NCBI RefSeq assembly: GCF_020520425.1
Contig: NC_079488.1
Coordinates: 9,835,747 to 9,899,746 of the forward strand
Reading direction: 5' to 3'
DNA from: Spinacia oleracea
Lineage: Eukaryota; Streptophyta; Magnoliopsida; Caryophyllales; Amaranthaceae
DNA length: 64,000 nt
Under the pieces are notes generated by a model. The model was not told the origin of the DNA. It saw nothing but the letters and a program-made list of their open reading frames with translations, and searched no databases. This document shows positions 38,601 to 49,256 of this stretch, piece by piece. Positions within the stretch are counted from its first letter, which is position 1. Every line of letters starts with the position of its first letter. The position numbers were made by a program, and so were the translations under genes.

Positions 38601-39950
38601 ATGGTTAATGATGTTATCAACAACGATGATGACGATATGATAGTGCGGTCAGATTCGGAATCTGACGAAGAGGAGCACCCTCAATCGATGGCGAGGTCAC
38701 AGCCAAGCAGAGCTACGACCGCCACAAACGCAGGACCTCCGATTCCAACTAGGGAAGAGCTCACTGCGGCCATGACCATCATGCAAAACTTCCTCTTCAA
38801 TGAGAAGCAGCAAGGATTGGCAAAAGACCGCAGAGAAGAGAGGAGGACTAGGCGAAGGCTGAACGAGCAGCCCAGTGTAGAGGTGTCCAGACCCGAACGA
38901 GAGCTCCTCCCCTTGACAGGAACACACCTGACGTCGAGATGGATGGAAAGCACGTGGGACACCCAAAAAAGGGCACAACAACAACCAGATTGGTTTGCAA
39001 AACCATCGCCTACTCCAACAGCTCTCCAAAGCGAATCGACTACTCGTAACACTCGGATCCGAAGCTTGGTGCTCAGCAGGTTGAGGCCATCGGTCCACTC
39101 AAGGCTAAGACCCTCGATCCATACGAGACTCGGGGTAGGCGAATCAAGCAGATCTGGCGAACGACCCGAGGTCAGTAGCCGAGAAAGAAGAAGAGACAGG
39201 AGGCATGATCGAACCCCTAGCCCCCATCGTACGCCCGAACGTTCTAATCACAGAACCTCGGCGAACGAGGGCATCAGGGCTAGACTCGGGAAAAGAATCA
39301 TGACTCCCACGTCATCCCCTTTCTCGGACGAGCTGATCAGGGAAGAGATACCAAAGGTAAGACTGCCAGCACACCTGACGTATAGCGGAATCACTGATCC
39401 AAGGGATCATGTCATCTCCTACGAGCAACAAATGTTCTTGAGCCCCTACTCCGAAGCATGTTGGTGTAAATATTTCCCAACCACGCTAACCGGAGTGGCG
39501 GGAGAATGGTTTAGATCGCTGCCGAAGGGATCGATCAAAAGCTGGAAGAAGCTGAAAAAGAGATTCTGCACACAGTTCGTGAGCAACAATCGCCCCGAGC
39601 GAACCACGGCAGAACTGACCTCGATTCAACAAGAAAAAGACGAAAGTCTAAGAGAGTTCATGGCCAGATTCATGAAGGAATCAACAAGCATACCAAACTT
39701 GCAGCCAGATGTGGCCATCTTCGCCTTGAAACACGCGCTCCAGGAGGGGAAATTCCGTGATAAGCTCTCGATGAAAAACCCCTCCAAAATAGCCGACGTG
39801 CTCCAAATGGCTGATGCGTTCATCAGAACCGAAGAGTTCAACAAAGCCGCCGCAAGGTTGAAAGGATCGTCGGATCCGAGAGAAGGAAAAAATACCCAGA
39901 GCAAGCCCGAGGGCGGCTCAAGGAAAGGGAAGGAGAAAGTAGGAGTTTGA
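38601..39950 (+). CDS. Element 3 gag
   Basis: 449 residues from the first ATG after the PBS. An acidic and Arg-rich N-terminal half precedes the retrotransposon gag domain at about residues 265-400 (WCKYFPTTLTGVAGEWF, FCTQFVSNNRPERTTAEL, QQEKDESLREFMARFMKE). It forms the particle. The frame ends with TGA at 39948-39950, but the same frame stays open beyond into the zinc knuckle and protease, so this stop either reduces readthrough product or is a recent nonsense change. Confidence 0.9.
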   Translation: MVNDVINNDDDDMIVRSDSESDEEEHPQSMARSQPSRATTATNAGPPIPTREELTAAMTIMQNFLFNEKQQGLAKDRREERRTRRRLNEQPSVEVSRPERELLPLTGTHLTSRWMESTWDTQKRAQQQPDWFAKPSPTPTALQSESTTRNTRIRSLVLSRLRPSVHSRLRPSIHTRLGVGESSRSGERPEVSSRERRRDRRHDRTPSPHRTPERSNHRTSANEGIRARLGKRIMTPTSSPFSDELIREEIPKVRLPAHLTYSGITDPRDHVISYEQQMFLSPYSEACWCKYFPTTLTGVAGEWFRSLPKGSIKSWKKLKKRFCTQFVSNNRPERTTAELTSIQQEKDESLREFMARFMKESTSIPNLQPDVAIFALKHALQEGKFRDKLSMKNPSKIADVLQMADAFIRTEEFNKAAARLKGSSDPREGKNTQSKPEGGSRKGKEKVGV

Positions 39951-40859
39951 GAGACGAGCCCGAAGAAAGACGGGAGAAGGGGTGAACTTCAACCCAGATA
40001 CACTAACTACACTCCACTAACTCTGCCCCGAAAAGAAATCTTTAGCCTCAACAGAAATGATGAAAAGTGGAAACTACCTGGGAAGCTCAAGTCCAACCCA
40101 GCTCGGAGAAACAAGAACAAATGGTGCGAGTTTCATGATGACTTCGGTCACCACACCGAAGAATGCAACTCGCTGAAAGACAACATTGAGGACCTCGTTC
40201 GCCGAGACTACCTGAAACAGTACTTGTTAGACCGAAGGGAGGAAAAAGAAAAGGCCGCGAGTGGCAAACAACACGAGCAACCCCAGAAAAGGGTCTACGA
40301 AGCAACAGGGCACAAGAAGAATGACATCCTAGTGGTGTTCGGGGGACAGAAGTCTGGCCAGGCCAGCAAGAAACACCTAAGAGCTCTCTCCCATCGAGTC
40401 AACTTCAGCACGGTGGGAGACAACCAACCACACCCCCCGAACATGACCTTCACTGCCGATGATTGCTTCGGAGTCCAGTACAAACACGACGATCCTCTAG
40501 TCATTTCTATGGACCTCAATAACCACAACGTACACCGAGTTTTGGTCGACGGAGGAAGTGCCGTCAATATCATCTTCAGAAACTGCTTCGAACAACTGAT
40601 CCTCGAAGAGTCAGAGGAAGCATTGACGAAAGTCAGTTACCCCCTGATCGGATTCAACGGATCCGCAGCTATCCCTCGAGGAAAGATCACCTTGCCAGTC
40701 ACAGTGGGCGAAGGCCAAGCAGCAAAAACCCTTCGGGACGAATTTCTGGTGATGGACTGCGATTCCGTATACAACGTAATCATGGGAAGAACCATGATTC
40801 ACAAGATGCAAGCAGCTGATGATATACGTCTCGGATGCAGGATTCGCCGAACGAATTAG
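39951..40859 (+). CDS. Element 3 zinc knuckle and protease region
   Basis: Continues in the gag frame after the TGA. It carries a zinc-knuckle-like WCEFHDDFGHHTEECNSLK (near 40110-40170) and an aspartic protease with VLVDGGSAVNIIF (near 40540) and VYNVIMGRTMIHKMQ (near 40768). It stops at TAG 40857-40859. Pol overlaps the last 41 bases in the +1 frame. It has no good start codon of its own after the TGA, so expression requires readthrough or reflects damage. Confidence 0.85.
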   Translation, partial: ETSPKKDGRRGELQPRYTNYTPLTLPRKEIFSLNRNDEKWKLPGKLKSNPARRNKNKWCEFHDDFGHHTEECNSLKDNIEDLVRRDYLKQYLLDRREEKEKAASGKQHEQPQKRVYEATGHKKNDILVVFGGQKSGQASKKHLRALSHRVNFSTVGDNQPHPPNMTFTADDCFGVQYKHDDPLVISMDLNNHNVHRVLVDGGSAVNIIFRNCFEQLILEESEEALTKVSYPLIGFNGSAAIPRGKITLPVTVGEGQAAKTLRDEFLVMDCDSVYNVIMGRTMIHKMQAADDIRLGCRIRRTN

Positions 40860-43800
40860 AGGTGATCAAGAGGTTGCGAGAAGAACCTGCCACACCGCCG
40901 TTCGAAAGCCCAAATTAGGAGACGGTTCGGAGGCGGAGAAAGACGCTCCAGGAGAGGAGAGTGAGGCAAAAAGGAGGAAAGCAGGCATGAGCAGCTTATC
41001 TCCCGCAGAGGTCGATGCCCGCCCCGAAACCCTGTCTCCTGAACCAGATCAGGAAATGGAGGATATCTTCCTCGAAGAGGGTTCAGACAGGAGCGTCCGA
41101 ATAGGCAAGGGCCTAAGCTCGGGGCTCCGAATCGATTTGATCCAACTACTCAGGGATCACAAAGACATTTTTGCATGGTCGGCAGCAGACATGCCAGGGA
41201 TAAATCCGAAGCTGATTTGTCACAAGCTGGACGTCAACGCCGAATCTCGGCCAATCAAACAAAAGAAGAGGAATTACTCCTCGGAGAAAAACAGAGACAT
41301 CGCCGAAGAGGTGAAAAAGTTGCAAGAGGCCGGATTCATCGAGCCATGCATGTACCCAAAATGGTTGGCCAACGTGGTGATGGTCAAGAAAGAGAACGGC
41401 TCCTGGCGAATGTGCGTGGATTTCACAGATCTGAACCGAGCCTGCCCCAAAGACTGCTATCCCCTGCCAAGGATAGATCAATTGGTTGACTCCACCAGCG
41501 GCCATGCACTGCTCAGCTTCATGGATGCCTTTTCAGGCTACCACCAAGTGTTCATGCACCCCGACGACAGGGCAAAGACAGCATTCATCACAAGCGCAGG
41601 AGTGTTCAACTACAAAATGATGCCTTTCGGCTTGAAAAATGCCGGAGCCACCTACCAGAGGCTAGTTGATCACGTCTTCGCCGACCAGAAAGGGAGGAAT
41701 GTCGAGGTCTATGTGGATGACTCCATCGTAAAAAGCATCAAGGAGGAAGACCATGTCAAAGACTTGGCAGAGACCTTCGGAAATCTGAGGAAATACAGCA
41801 TGAAGCTGAACCCAAAAAAATGTGTCTTCGGGGTGAAGTCAGGGAAGTTACTCGGATTCATGGTGAGCGAAAGAGGAATCGATGCGAACCCAGACAAAGT
41901 CCAAGCGGCATTGGATTTACCCGAGCCGAAGACCAAGAGAGATGTGCAGAGGCTAACCGGCAGGTTAGCCGCATTAACAAGGTTCATATCAAAAGTCTCG
42001 GACAAGGGAGCCCCCTTCTTCAAAGCACTGAAACCAAAGAGCCTCCCCGGGGGAGAAGCAGAGCCAGTCAAGAAAAAGGGGGTCCCGAGGAAGGTGGATC
42101 CCGAACTGATATGGGAACAGGAGCAAAAAGAAGCTTTTCAGCAACTCAGAGCCCACCTAGCTCAACTGCCGACACTGGCCAGACCAAAGGAGGGGGAAAC
42201 CCTGTACCTATATGTCGCAGTCAGCCCTGGAACCGTCAGCGCAGTGCTTCTTCGGGAAGAAGAGAAGAAGCAACAGCCAATCTACTTCACCAGCCGAACA
42301 CTCACAGGGGCCGAAACTCGGTACCCGCTCATCGAGAAAGTCGCATATGCAGTAGTGGTAGCTGCACGAAAGCTGAGGCCATACTTCGACTCCCACCAGA
42401 TCACAGTACTAACTGACCAACCGCTCGAGAAAGTACTCGACAAAATAGAGAGGTCAGGAAGATTGGCTGCCTGGGCCTTCGAACTATCAGAGTTCGGCAT
42501 CAAATATCAGCCGAGGACCGCAATCAAAGCACAGGCGTTGGCAGACTTCTTGGCCGAGTGCTCATACCAGGAAATGCTAGATGATACGAAAAGCACTTGG
42601 GATGTCTTCACTGACGGATCTTCCACAATAAACGGCTCAGGAGCAGGAGTTGTACTAATCCCCCCGACGGGGAAAAGCATAGAGTATGCATTGAAGTTCG
42701 GCTTCAAAGCAACTAACAACGAGGCCGAATATGAGGCCGCAATCGCAGGGATAGAGCTTTGTTTATCCCTGGAGGCCGAGCATGTTTGCCTCAAAACTGA
42801 TTCCCAGCTTGTAGCCAACCAGATCCGAGGGGAGTATGAGGCCAAGTGGCCCAGCATGACAGCTTACTTGGAAAAAATTAAATCCTTAACGTCAAAGTTA
42901 AGATCCTTTGAAATCATCCTCATCCACCGAGGACAAAACACGCAAGCAGACGCACTGTCAAAACTCGCAAGCTCAACACTCATCGACCTAAACAGGTCGG
43001 TCCACGTGGAAGTTCACCAAGAGAGAAGCATTGACTTGCTACCCACCACAGTATGCAGTTTACGTACCGAACTCAGCTGGATGGACGCAGTAGTTGCATA
43101 CAAAGAAAGGGGAGAACTTCCCGAAGATAAGCTGCAGGCGAGAAAACTGAAAAGATTCAACAGGTGGTTCATCATCAGCGCCGAAGGAGAGCTAATGAGG
43201 AAATCATTCTCCGCTCCACTGCTAAAATGTGTGGGTCCAACAGACGCTGACTACATCCTAAGAGAAATCCACCTCGGGATATGCGGAAACCACATCGGAG
43301 GCAGGACATTGGCACATAAAGCCCTTCGGGCCGGATACTGGTGGCCCACTATGGTTTCCGAGGCAAAGCAGATGGCAAGGAAATGCGAGAAATGCCAAAA
43401 GTTCGCACCAGCCATCCATCAACCAGCTCAAACCCTACAATCAACACTGTATCCCTTACCATTCGCACAGTGGGGGTTAGACATCATTGGTCCCTTCCCC
43501 TCAGCTACGAACCAGAAGAAGTGGTTGATTGTAGGAGTCGACTATTTTAGCAAATGGATCGAAGCTGAAGCTGTCTCCTCCATCACCGAACCTCAGGTCC
43601 GCAAGTTCATATGGCAGAACATCATCACAAGGTTCGGCATACCAAGACTGATGGTCTTCGACCACGGGAAACAGTTCGACAACACCCCGTTGCAAAAATG
43701 GTGCAAACAGTTCGGCATACACCTAGCTTACTCGGCAGTTTGCCACCCACAAAGCAACGGGCAAGCCGAAGCTGCTAACAAACTCATCCTCAATGCACTC

Positions 43801-44334
43801 AAGAAAAGAGTCGAGGATGACAAAAACAAATGGTTAGAAGAGCTACCCGGAACGCTATGGTCCCTTCGGACCACTGAGAAAGAAGCTACCGGGCAAACAC
43901 CGTTCCACCTTGTATATGGATCCGAAGCTGTCATCCCTGTGGAAATCGGAACAGAAAGCTTGAGGATCCAGGCATACAACAGGTATGATGGGCTCCAAGG
44001 AGAAAGCAACAACCAACTTCTGTCCGAAGCTCTCGATCTACTGGACGAAGCTCGGAACGATGCGAGGACACTCAACGCAGCTTATTTGCAGAGGGTCAAC
44101 AAGCATTACAACCGAAGAGTCAACGCCAGACCCCTAAAAGTCGGTGATCTAGTGCTCAGAAACGCCGCCTCGGTTCAGAAAGGACGGATCCATGGCAAAC
44201 TCTCAGCCACTTGGGAAGGACCATACATCATCCATTCCGAAAAAAGGCCAGGCACGTTTATGCTGAAACCGTTAGATGGAACAATCTTGAAGAACCATTG
44301 GAATACCGATGTTCTCAAGAAATATTTTGTATGA
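40819..44334 (+). CDS. Element 3 pol: RT, two RNase H domains, integrase
   Basis: A 1171-residue frame. RT at about 150-400 with the catalytic Tyr-Val-Asp-Asp at 298-301. A Ty3-type RNase H follows at about 455-560 (YLYVAVSPGTVSAVLL), then the second, archaeal-type RNase H at about 593-720 (WDVFTDGSSTINGSGAGVVL; NNEAEYEAAIAGIELCL), the mark of Tat elements. Integrase has an HHCC-type finger (about 815-860, ending CEKCQKF), a core with Asp 888, Asp 948 and Glu 984 (35 residues between the last two, DD35E) and a C-terminal GDLVLRN region. No chromodomain is seen. All catalytic residues looked for are present. It copies element RNA into DNA and inserts it into the genome. Confidence 0.96.
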   Translation: MIYVSDAGFAERIRGDQEVARRTCHTAVRKPKLGDGSEAEKDAPGEESEAKRRKAGMSSLSPAEVDARPETLSPEPDQEMEDIFLEEGSDRSVRIGKGLSSGLRIDLIQLLRDHKDIFAWSAADMPGINPKLICHKLDVNAESRPIKQKKRNYSSEKNRDIAEEVKKLQEAGFIEPCMYPKWLANVVMVKKENGSWRMCVDFTDLNRACPKDCYPLPRIDQLVDSTSGHALLSFMDAFSGYHQVFMHPDDRAKTAFITSAGVFNYKMMPFGLKNAGATYQRLVDHVFADQKGRNVEVYVDDSIVKSIKEEDHVKDLAETFGNLRKYSMKLNPKKCVFGVKSGKLLGFMVSERGIDANPDKVQAALDLPEPKTKRDVQRLTGRLAALTRFISKVSDKGAPFFKALKPKSLPGGEAEPVKKKGVPRKVDPELIWEQEQKEAFQQLRAHLAQLPTLARPKEGETLYLYVAVSPGTVSAVLLREEEKKQQPIYFTSRTLTGAETRYPLIEKVAYAVVVAARKLRPYFDSHQITVLTDQPLEKVLDKIERSGRLAAWAFELSEFGIKYQPRTAIKAQALADFLAECSYQEMLDDTKSTWDVFTDGSSTINGSGAGVVLIPPTGKSIEYALKFGFKATNNEAEYEAAIAGIELCLSLEAEHVCLKTDSQLVANQIRGEYEAKWPSMTAYLEKIKSLTSKLRSFEIILIHRGQNTQADALSKLASSTLIDLNRSVHVEVHQERSIDLLPTTVCSLRTELSWMDAVVAYKERGELPEDKLQARKLKRFNRWFIISAEGELMRKSFSAPLLKCVGPTDADYILREIHLGICGNHIGGRTLAHKALRAGYWWPTMVSEAKQMARKCEKCQKFAPAIHQPAQTLQSTLYPLPFAQWGLDIIGPFPSATNQKKWLIVGVDYFSKWIEAEAVSSITEPQVRKFIWQNIITRFGIPRLMVFDHGKQFDNTPLQKWCKQFGIHLAYSAVCHPQSNGQAEAANKLILNALKKRVEDDKNKWLEELPGTLWSLRTTEKEATGQTPFHLVYGSEAVIPVEIGTESLRIQAYNRYDGLQGESNNQLLSEALDLLDEARNDARTLNAAYLQRVNKHYNRRVNARPLKVGDLVLRNAASVQKGRIHGKLSATWEGPYIIHSEKRPGTFMLKPLDGTILKNHWNTDVLKKYFV

Positions 44335-44739
44335 TCTCTGTCTGTAAGCCAAGTAAGTTGTTTAATGAGAAGAGGAAAGCCGTTGGCACCATGTGTTTCA
44401 TTAAACCTATCTCTATATTTATTGTCCCTTTATATATACATGCAGCCTCGGATCTGATCAATCCGAGACTTAAAGCAGGTTGACTTTGCCCATTCCTTGA
44501 TAAAATGCAAGAAATGACCAAATCACACACTTCGGGGAATCGTCCAGAATCCTCGGATTCGCGATACCTCGATAAAACTTGTTCGCAACAAACAGTCGCT
44601 CAAATCAAGTTATAAAACTTCGGCTCAGATCCACGGATCGCCAAAGTCATAACTGAGAGGCAGACTAGCGATCTCTTGCCCAGGTTTCCGAACCACAAGA
44701 GATCGGAAGAACAATCCAGACCTCTGAGCAGATCGACGG

Positions 44740-45010
44740 ATTTGAAGAGTCTGGAAATAAAAGAGTCTCTTAGCAGATCTACGGATTTGAAGAACTCGCA
44801 AAATTAAAGAGTCTCTTAGCTGAAGAACTCGCAATATTAAAGAGTCTCTTAGCAGATCTACGGATTTGAAGAACTCGCAATATTAAAGAGTCTCTTAGCA
44901 GATCTACGGATTTGAAGAACTCGCAAATTAAAGAATCTCTTAGCAGATCTACGGATTGGAAGAACTCGCAAATTAAAAAGTCTCTTAACAGATCTACGGA
45001 TTTGAAGAGC
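44740..45010. repeat. Tandem repeats between element 3 pol and the antisense gene
   Basis: About six to seven units of 38-46 bp: AAGAGTCTCTTAGCAGATCT, ACGGATTTGAAGAACTCGCA. They lie in the gap between two convergent genes, as in element 2. 44335-44739 and 45011-45394 show no gene. Confidence 0.85.
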
Positions 45011-45394
45011 TCGCAAGATCAAAGGGTTTTTAGCAAGTCTACAGAAAGAAGAGCTCGAAAATCTACGGATTCAAAGACTTAAAATTGCGGAAGTACAAAA
45101 AATTTGAAAAGAGGCAGCCAAGTAACAAACATTCATTTTTCATTCAATATCTAGGGGAAGTACAAATACATCAAACAGCTCGATACATACCCGAGGACCC
45201 TCAAAAATTGAAAACAAAATGAAACAGTTAAAATCGGCAGCCATCAACAGACAATACCGGCCTACCGAAGTACTAAGAAAGCAAAAAGAAACAAGTACAA
45301 CGCAGCGCCGAGGCAAAAGGGGGAAAGGCAAGCACACATTCGGAAGTCCTCAACTGGAACCGACCGACTCTGAAGAAGACGACTGCCCGAATCC

Positions 45395-48300
45395 CTAACT
45401 CTTGGGAGTCTCAGGAGCAGCCCCTAGGGGAGCATCCTTCGAAGAACCCCCAGCAGTAGTGTCACCTTCGGAAGTCGCCTTCTGGGCCCGAGCCTCTGCA
45501 AGAGCAGCTTGGCGTTCAGCTTCAGCTTCGTCCCGATCAGCCTGGCACTCCACCAAGTGATCCTGGGCCCTCATCCAGAGAGGAACTTTCTCATTTCAAG
45601 GGAAATGAGGCATATGCTTCGCAAACATGCGCCGAGCACCCAGGATGCCATTCCAGTACTGCTCTTTACACTGATCGGCAGTGTAGAGGTCAACTCGCTC
45701 TTGCTCCAACTTCCGAATGGCCGCATCCTTCTCTCGGATCTTCAGCTGGAGAACAGGCACCTTGTCAGCTTGATTCCGAATAATCTCCCGGTGCTTGACA
45801 AACTGCTGAAGCCTCGCCTCCGCTTCCTGGCTCTGCTTAACGGCCCCCTCAAATTTAGACGTCATCTCCTTGAGAAGACTGTCTTTTTCTTCAAGTTCGC
45901 TCGCAAACTTGGCGGCCATTTCTTTCCTCTCCTTGTCGAAGGAAGCTATCTTTTCAGCATCCTCTTCGACTTGGAAAGTGAGCTTCCCAACTTCGGCCCC
46001 GATCTGTTCAGCCGATGCTCTAGCCTCACGACTGTACTGAAGGTACAGTTGCTTGACCTCCACCAGCTCGGAGAAGAGCTGCCCAGCCTTCTGGTCCAAA
46101 ATAGGGATATCACGAGCATAAGCCTCCTGATATCTCCTCAGTTGTCTCTCCTCAACCGAGCTACACTCGGAAGCAAACGAGGACCAGAAAACAGCCTGGG
46201 AGAGAAGGAAGGATGAGGAAAAGTAGGAAAAACATAAAACAAAAACGCAACTCAAAAGAGAAAATCCAACACTTACCTCATTCAGATAGTACTGGGCCAT
46301 CATAGCCGGGTTCCTCTCTTCAGCTCCAGGAACCCTCCACTGCGGGTTGGCCCGAAGAAGATTCTCCCGAGCAGCTTCGGGACCCACCAAAGATCCCACA
46401 TGAGCCATGGGGTTCTCCCCCAAAACCGGAGCCCTAGCATAGCGAGCCATCGCCTCCCTTACCTCCTCGGGGATCCGTTTCAGCGGAACATCCGAGCAAG
46501 GGTCAGCGTGGATCAATCTATCCAAAGCCGAGGTCGAAGTAGAGCCCAAGGTCGAGTGGCGCCTCTTCCTCGTCAGACCCTGTTCGGGCTGCTCCTCCTC
46601 AGCAGAAGGGACCTCCTTCTCAGCTTCGGGAACCTCAATGTGTGCTTCGGTGAGGTCCACCATCTCCTTATCTGGACTTTTCTCTCTTTCGAGAGAAACG
46701 TCAGCAGATTCCCTCTTCTGCTCGGCCACAATAGGGGCATCCGAGCCAGGAACAAGGTCGGCTTCAATCGCCTCCATCACCTTGGTGATATCCTGAATCT
46801 CGATCCCTAAAGCAGCAGACGGCTTCAGCGGAGAGGGGATGGTATCTTCCTCAGCCAACGGTTGATCCACGGGCGGCGGTTCCGCAACCACCACACTCTT
46901 TAACTTCTGCCCTGGCAAGGGCATGAAGTGAAGGAGATTCTTGGGAGGAGGCATGTCTTCCGAAACCGTTTCCTACAAAACAAGCATTCAAAGGTCAGCT
47001 TCGGAAAAGGGAAGGACGAACTACAAGAAAACTCCAAGTCAGAACAAATACCTTCTCCGAGGACTGAGAAGCCTTCGCCTTCTTCGGATGCGTGGAAGAC
47101 CTCAGAAGAGTGCTACCCTTCCTTTTCTTTTGATCCTAAAAAGGAAACCAAGGGTCAATAAATTTAAAAAGAAGACAAAGGAAGAAATTAAAAAAAAAAA
47201 AAAAAAAAGGTGAAGTACCCGGTTCCTAGATAAAGAGATATCTATCCGAGCCGGAGAAGAAACCGAAGGAACGGCACGTGGCACAGCGTCAGTCCCCGGA
47301 CCCTAAAAAGATGGTCCAGGACCAAGACGTTAGCCGACGGCCAACCAAAAAGAGAGACAAACAAAAAGGCGAAGGCTGATAGATACACTCACCGGATCTG
47401 AAGTTGTCCTCAAATCAGGAAGCATGACCTTCACTGGAACAGCTTCGGGAGAGGAGGCAGAATCCCACGGATCAGCTCGAACTTCGGATATCCGAGCAAC
47501 ACCCGAAGGAGACAACACATAATCCTTCAAGCGAGGATTACGAGGATTCTCTTTCCCGAACTTGTAGTCAGGAGCCGAGTCGTGAATAGTCTTCAGATCC
47601 AAAGAGATGCCCAAAACCACAGGATCAAGGCAGCTAAAGCCGTACTCTGCAGAAACAAAACACAAAAACGAGTCAGTAAAACGAGACAAAAAAGAGGAGG
47701 ACAAACTCACTGAAACACGGTCCCAGCCGAAAGACACCTACCCCTGTCAAAAATCCTGCTGAGACCGGCAACAGCAAGAATGTCCTCCCGCAAGATATAG
47801 TTGAGGTTCGGGAGCCAGCTAGACGGCAGTTTGTAGTTGTCCTCCCGAGCCAAAAACCACTGGAGGAGATCCACGTAGTGGTGATGGTTCCGATCCGGAG
47901 CAGCCACGCTTCCCATATCAGGATCAGGAGTCACAAACCACTTCGGAGGGCGATAAAAATTGGGATGCTTCGGATCCGTCGGCACGCGAACGAGCAACCA
48001 CTCCGTCTTCCAATTATGGTCAGAACTGAGGTAAGGATATGCCGTAATATAGTTCGGCTCCCCTTTTCTTCGGGACTTTTTGTTGATGATGGTCCACCAA
48101 CCATACCCATCCCCCTTTGAAGCGTGATTGAAAGACAGATCGTGGAGATCCCGAAAAACGGCGACAGAGCAGGGAAAGTTAACAAAATCGCACACCCATC
48201 TAAATCCGATGATGTGCCTCATAGATTTGGGTGTAAGTTGGGCCAAACTGATGTTGTACGACACCAGGAGCTCGGAAATGAACGGATCCAAGGGAAAACG

Positions 48301-48816
48301 GAGACCGTTCTCCAAGTGATGAGTATACACAGAGATGAACCCCCTCGGCGGATGAGTCACCCGAGGACGCTCCTGATCGGGAAGCTCGCACCAGTACCCC
48401 AAGGCGTGCTGGATTCCGTATAGCTCCTCGGCCCTCCGATGGTAGTTCCCCAGCTTCGCCTCCACCAACCAGTCACCACTGACCGATTTCTCCAACGGAC
48501 CATCGATCTTAGTGGTCTCATGCAAGATCGGGGCATACTTGCCCTGCGGATCAGCTTCAGTCCAATGAACTGGAAACTCAGGGTAAGGACGGCGTACACC
48601 CGAAGAACCAGCTTTCTTTCCAGAAGTTGCGCGTTCAGACACGCTAGACCCGCCAACAACATCATCTTTGGAAGCATCCCAACCAGTCGAACGCCTCTCC
48701 ACCGGCCTCTCCGAAGGCCGACCCCTTGAAGTTTTCTGTACCCTTCCCGAAGGCACATTCTCCCTCTCACTAGAGGAGCCAACGACGAACTTACTTTTGC
48801 CCCTATTCTTTGCCAT
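45395..48816 (-). CDS. Antisense Transposase_28-like gene of element 3 (six exons, one internal stop)
   Basis: Exons: 48816-47742, 47646-47393, 47302-47219, 47135-47052, 46972-46277, 46195-45395; all junctions are GT-AG and keep phase, about 997 codons. Exon 1 holds GLRFPLDPFISELLVSYNIS, LAQLTPKSMRHIIGF and WWTIINKKSRRKGE, related to the putative gypsy-type transposon family and to the element 2 antisense gene. Then short basic and Ser/Pro-rich exons (DQKKRKGSTLLRSS), an acidic linker, and a long coiled coil (FDKERKEMAAKFASELEEK). A TGA at 45598-45596 interrupts exon 6, but the frame continues 66 codons to TAG at 45397. CTATAAATA at 49071-49079 gives it its own promoter. Function unknown; not needed for the copy-paste chemistry in the + strand pol. 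Confidence 0.78.
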
Positions 48817-49070
48817 GGTCGCGAATTCTCGGTCTAGGGTTTAGATTGAGGAGTAGAAGGAAGAACGAAGAAGTAAGGAGAATTCAGAAACAAATTACCT
48901 TTTTCCGAAGCGGAATTCGCCGATAAAACGAACAACACAAGTTCCCGAAGTCTAAAGCTGGCCGAATTTCGTAGATCTGAAGAAACTCGAAAACCGCGAT
49001 CGCCGGGAAAAGAGAAGAAGTTTGTCCAAAAGAGAGAGAAAGTAAAGTTTGAAGGAAGTTTAGCGCCCGG

Positions 49071-49080
49071 TATTTATAGA
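49071..49080 (-). promoter_or_regulatory. TATA box for the element 3 antisense gene
   Basis: On the minus strand TCTATAAATA lies about 255 bp upstream of the antisense ATG, 180 bp inside the 3' LTR boundary. It is in the internal region, so distinct from the LTR promoter. Confidence 0.6.
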
Positions 49081-49256
49081 AAAGGGAAGCGTATCAACTT
49101 CCTTTCGACCCACGATCTCCACGACACAATACAACTCCCAACACTTGTCATCAATGCAAATCATCCCTTTTCAAAAAAAAAGAGGGAACTTTTGGACTTC
49201 TGACAACTGGAAACCCACCCATTTAATTCTAAATGGAGCGGATCTGGGGGGCATGT

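Noticed and set aside
41146-44075. Several long minus-strand frames opposite element 3 pol
   Set aside because: They are shadows of the GC-richer pol codons; no domains, no promoter or splice logic.
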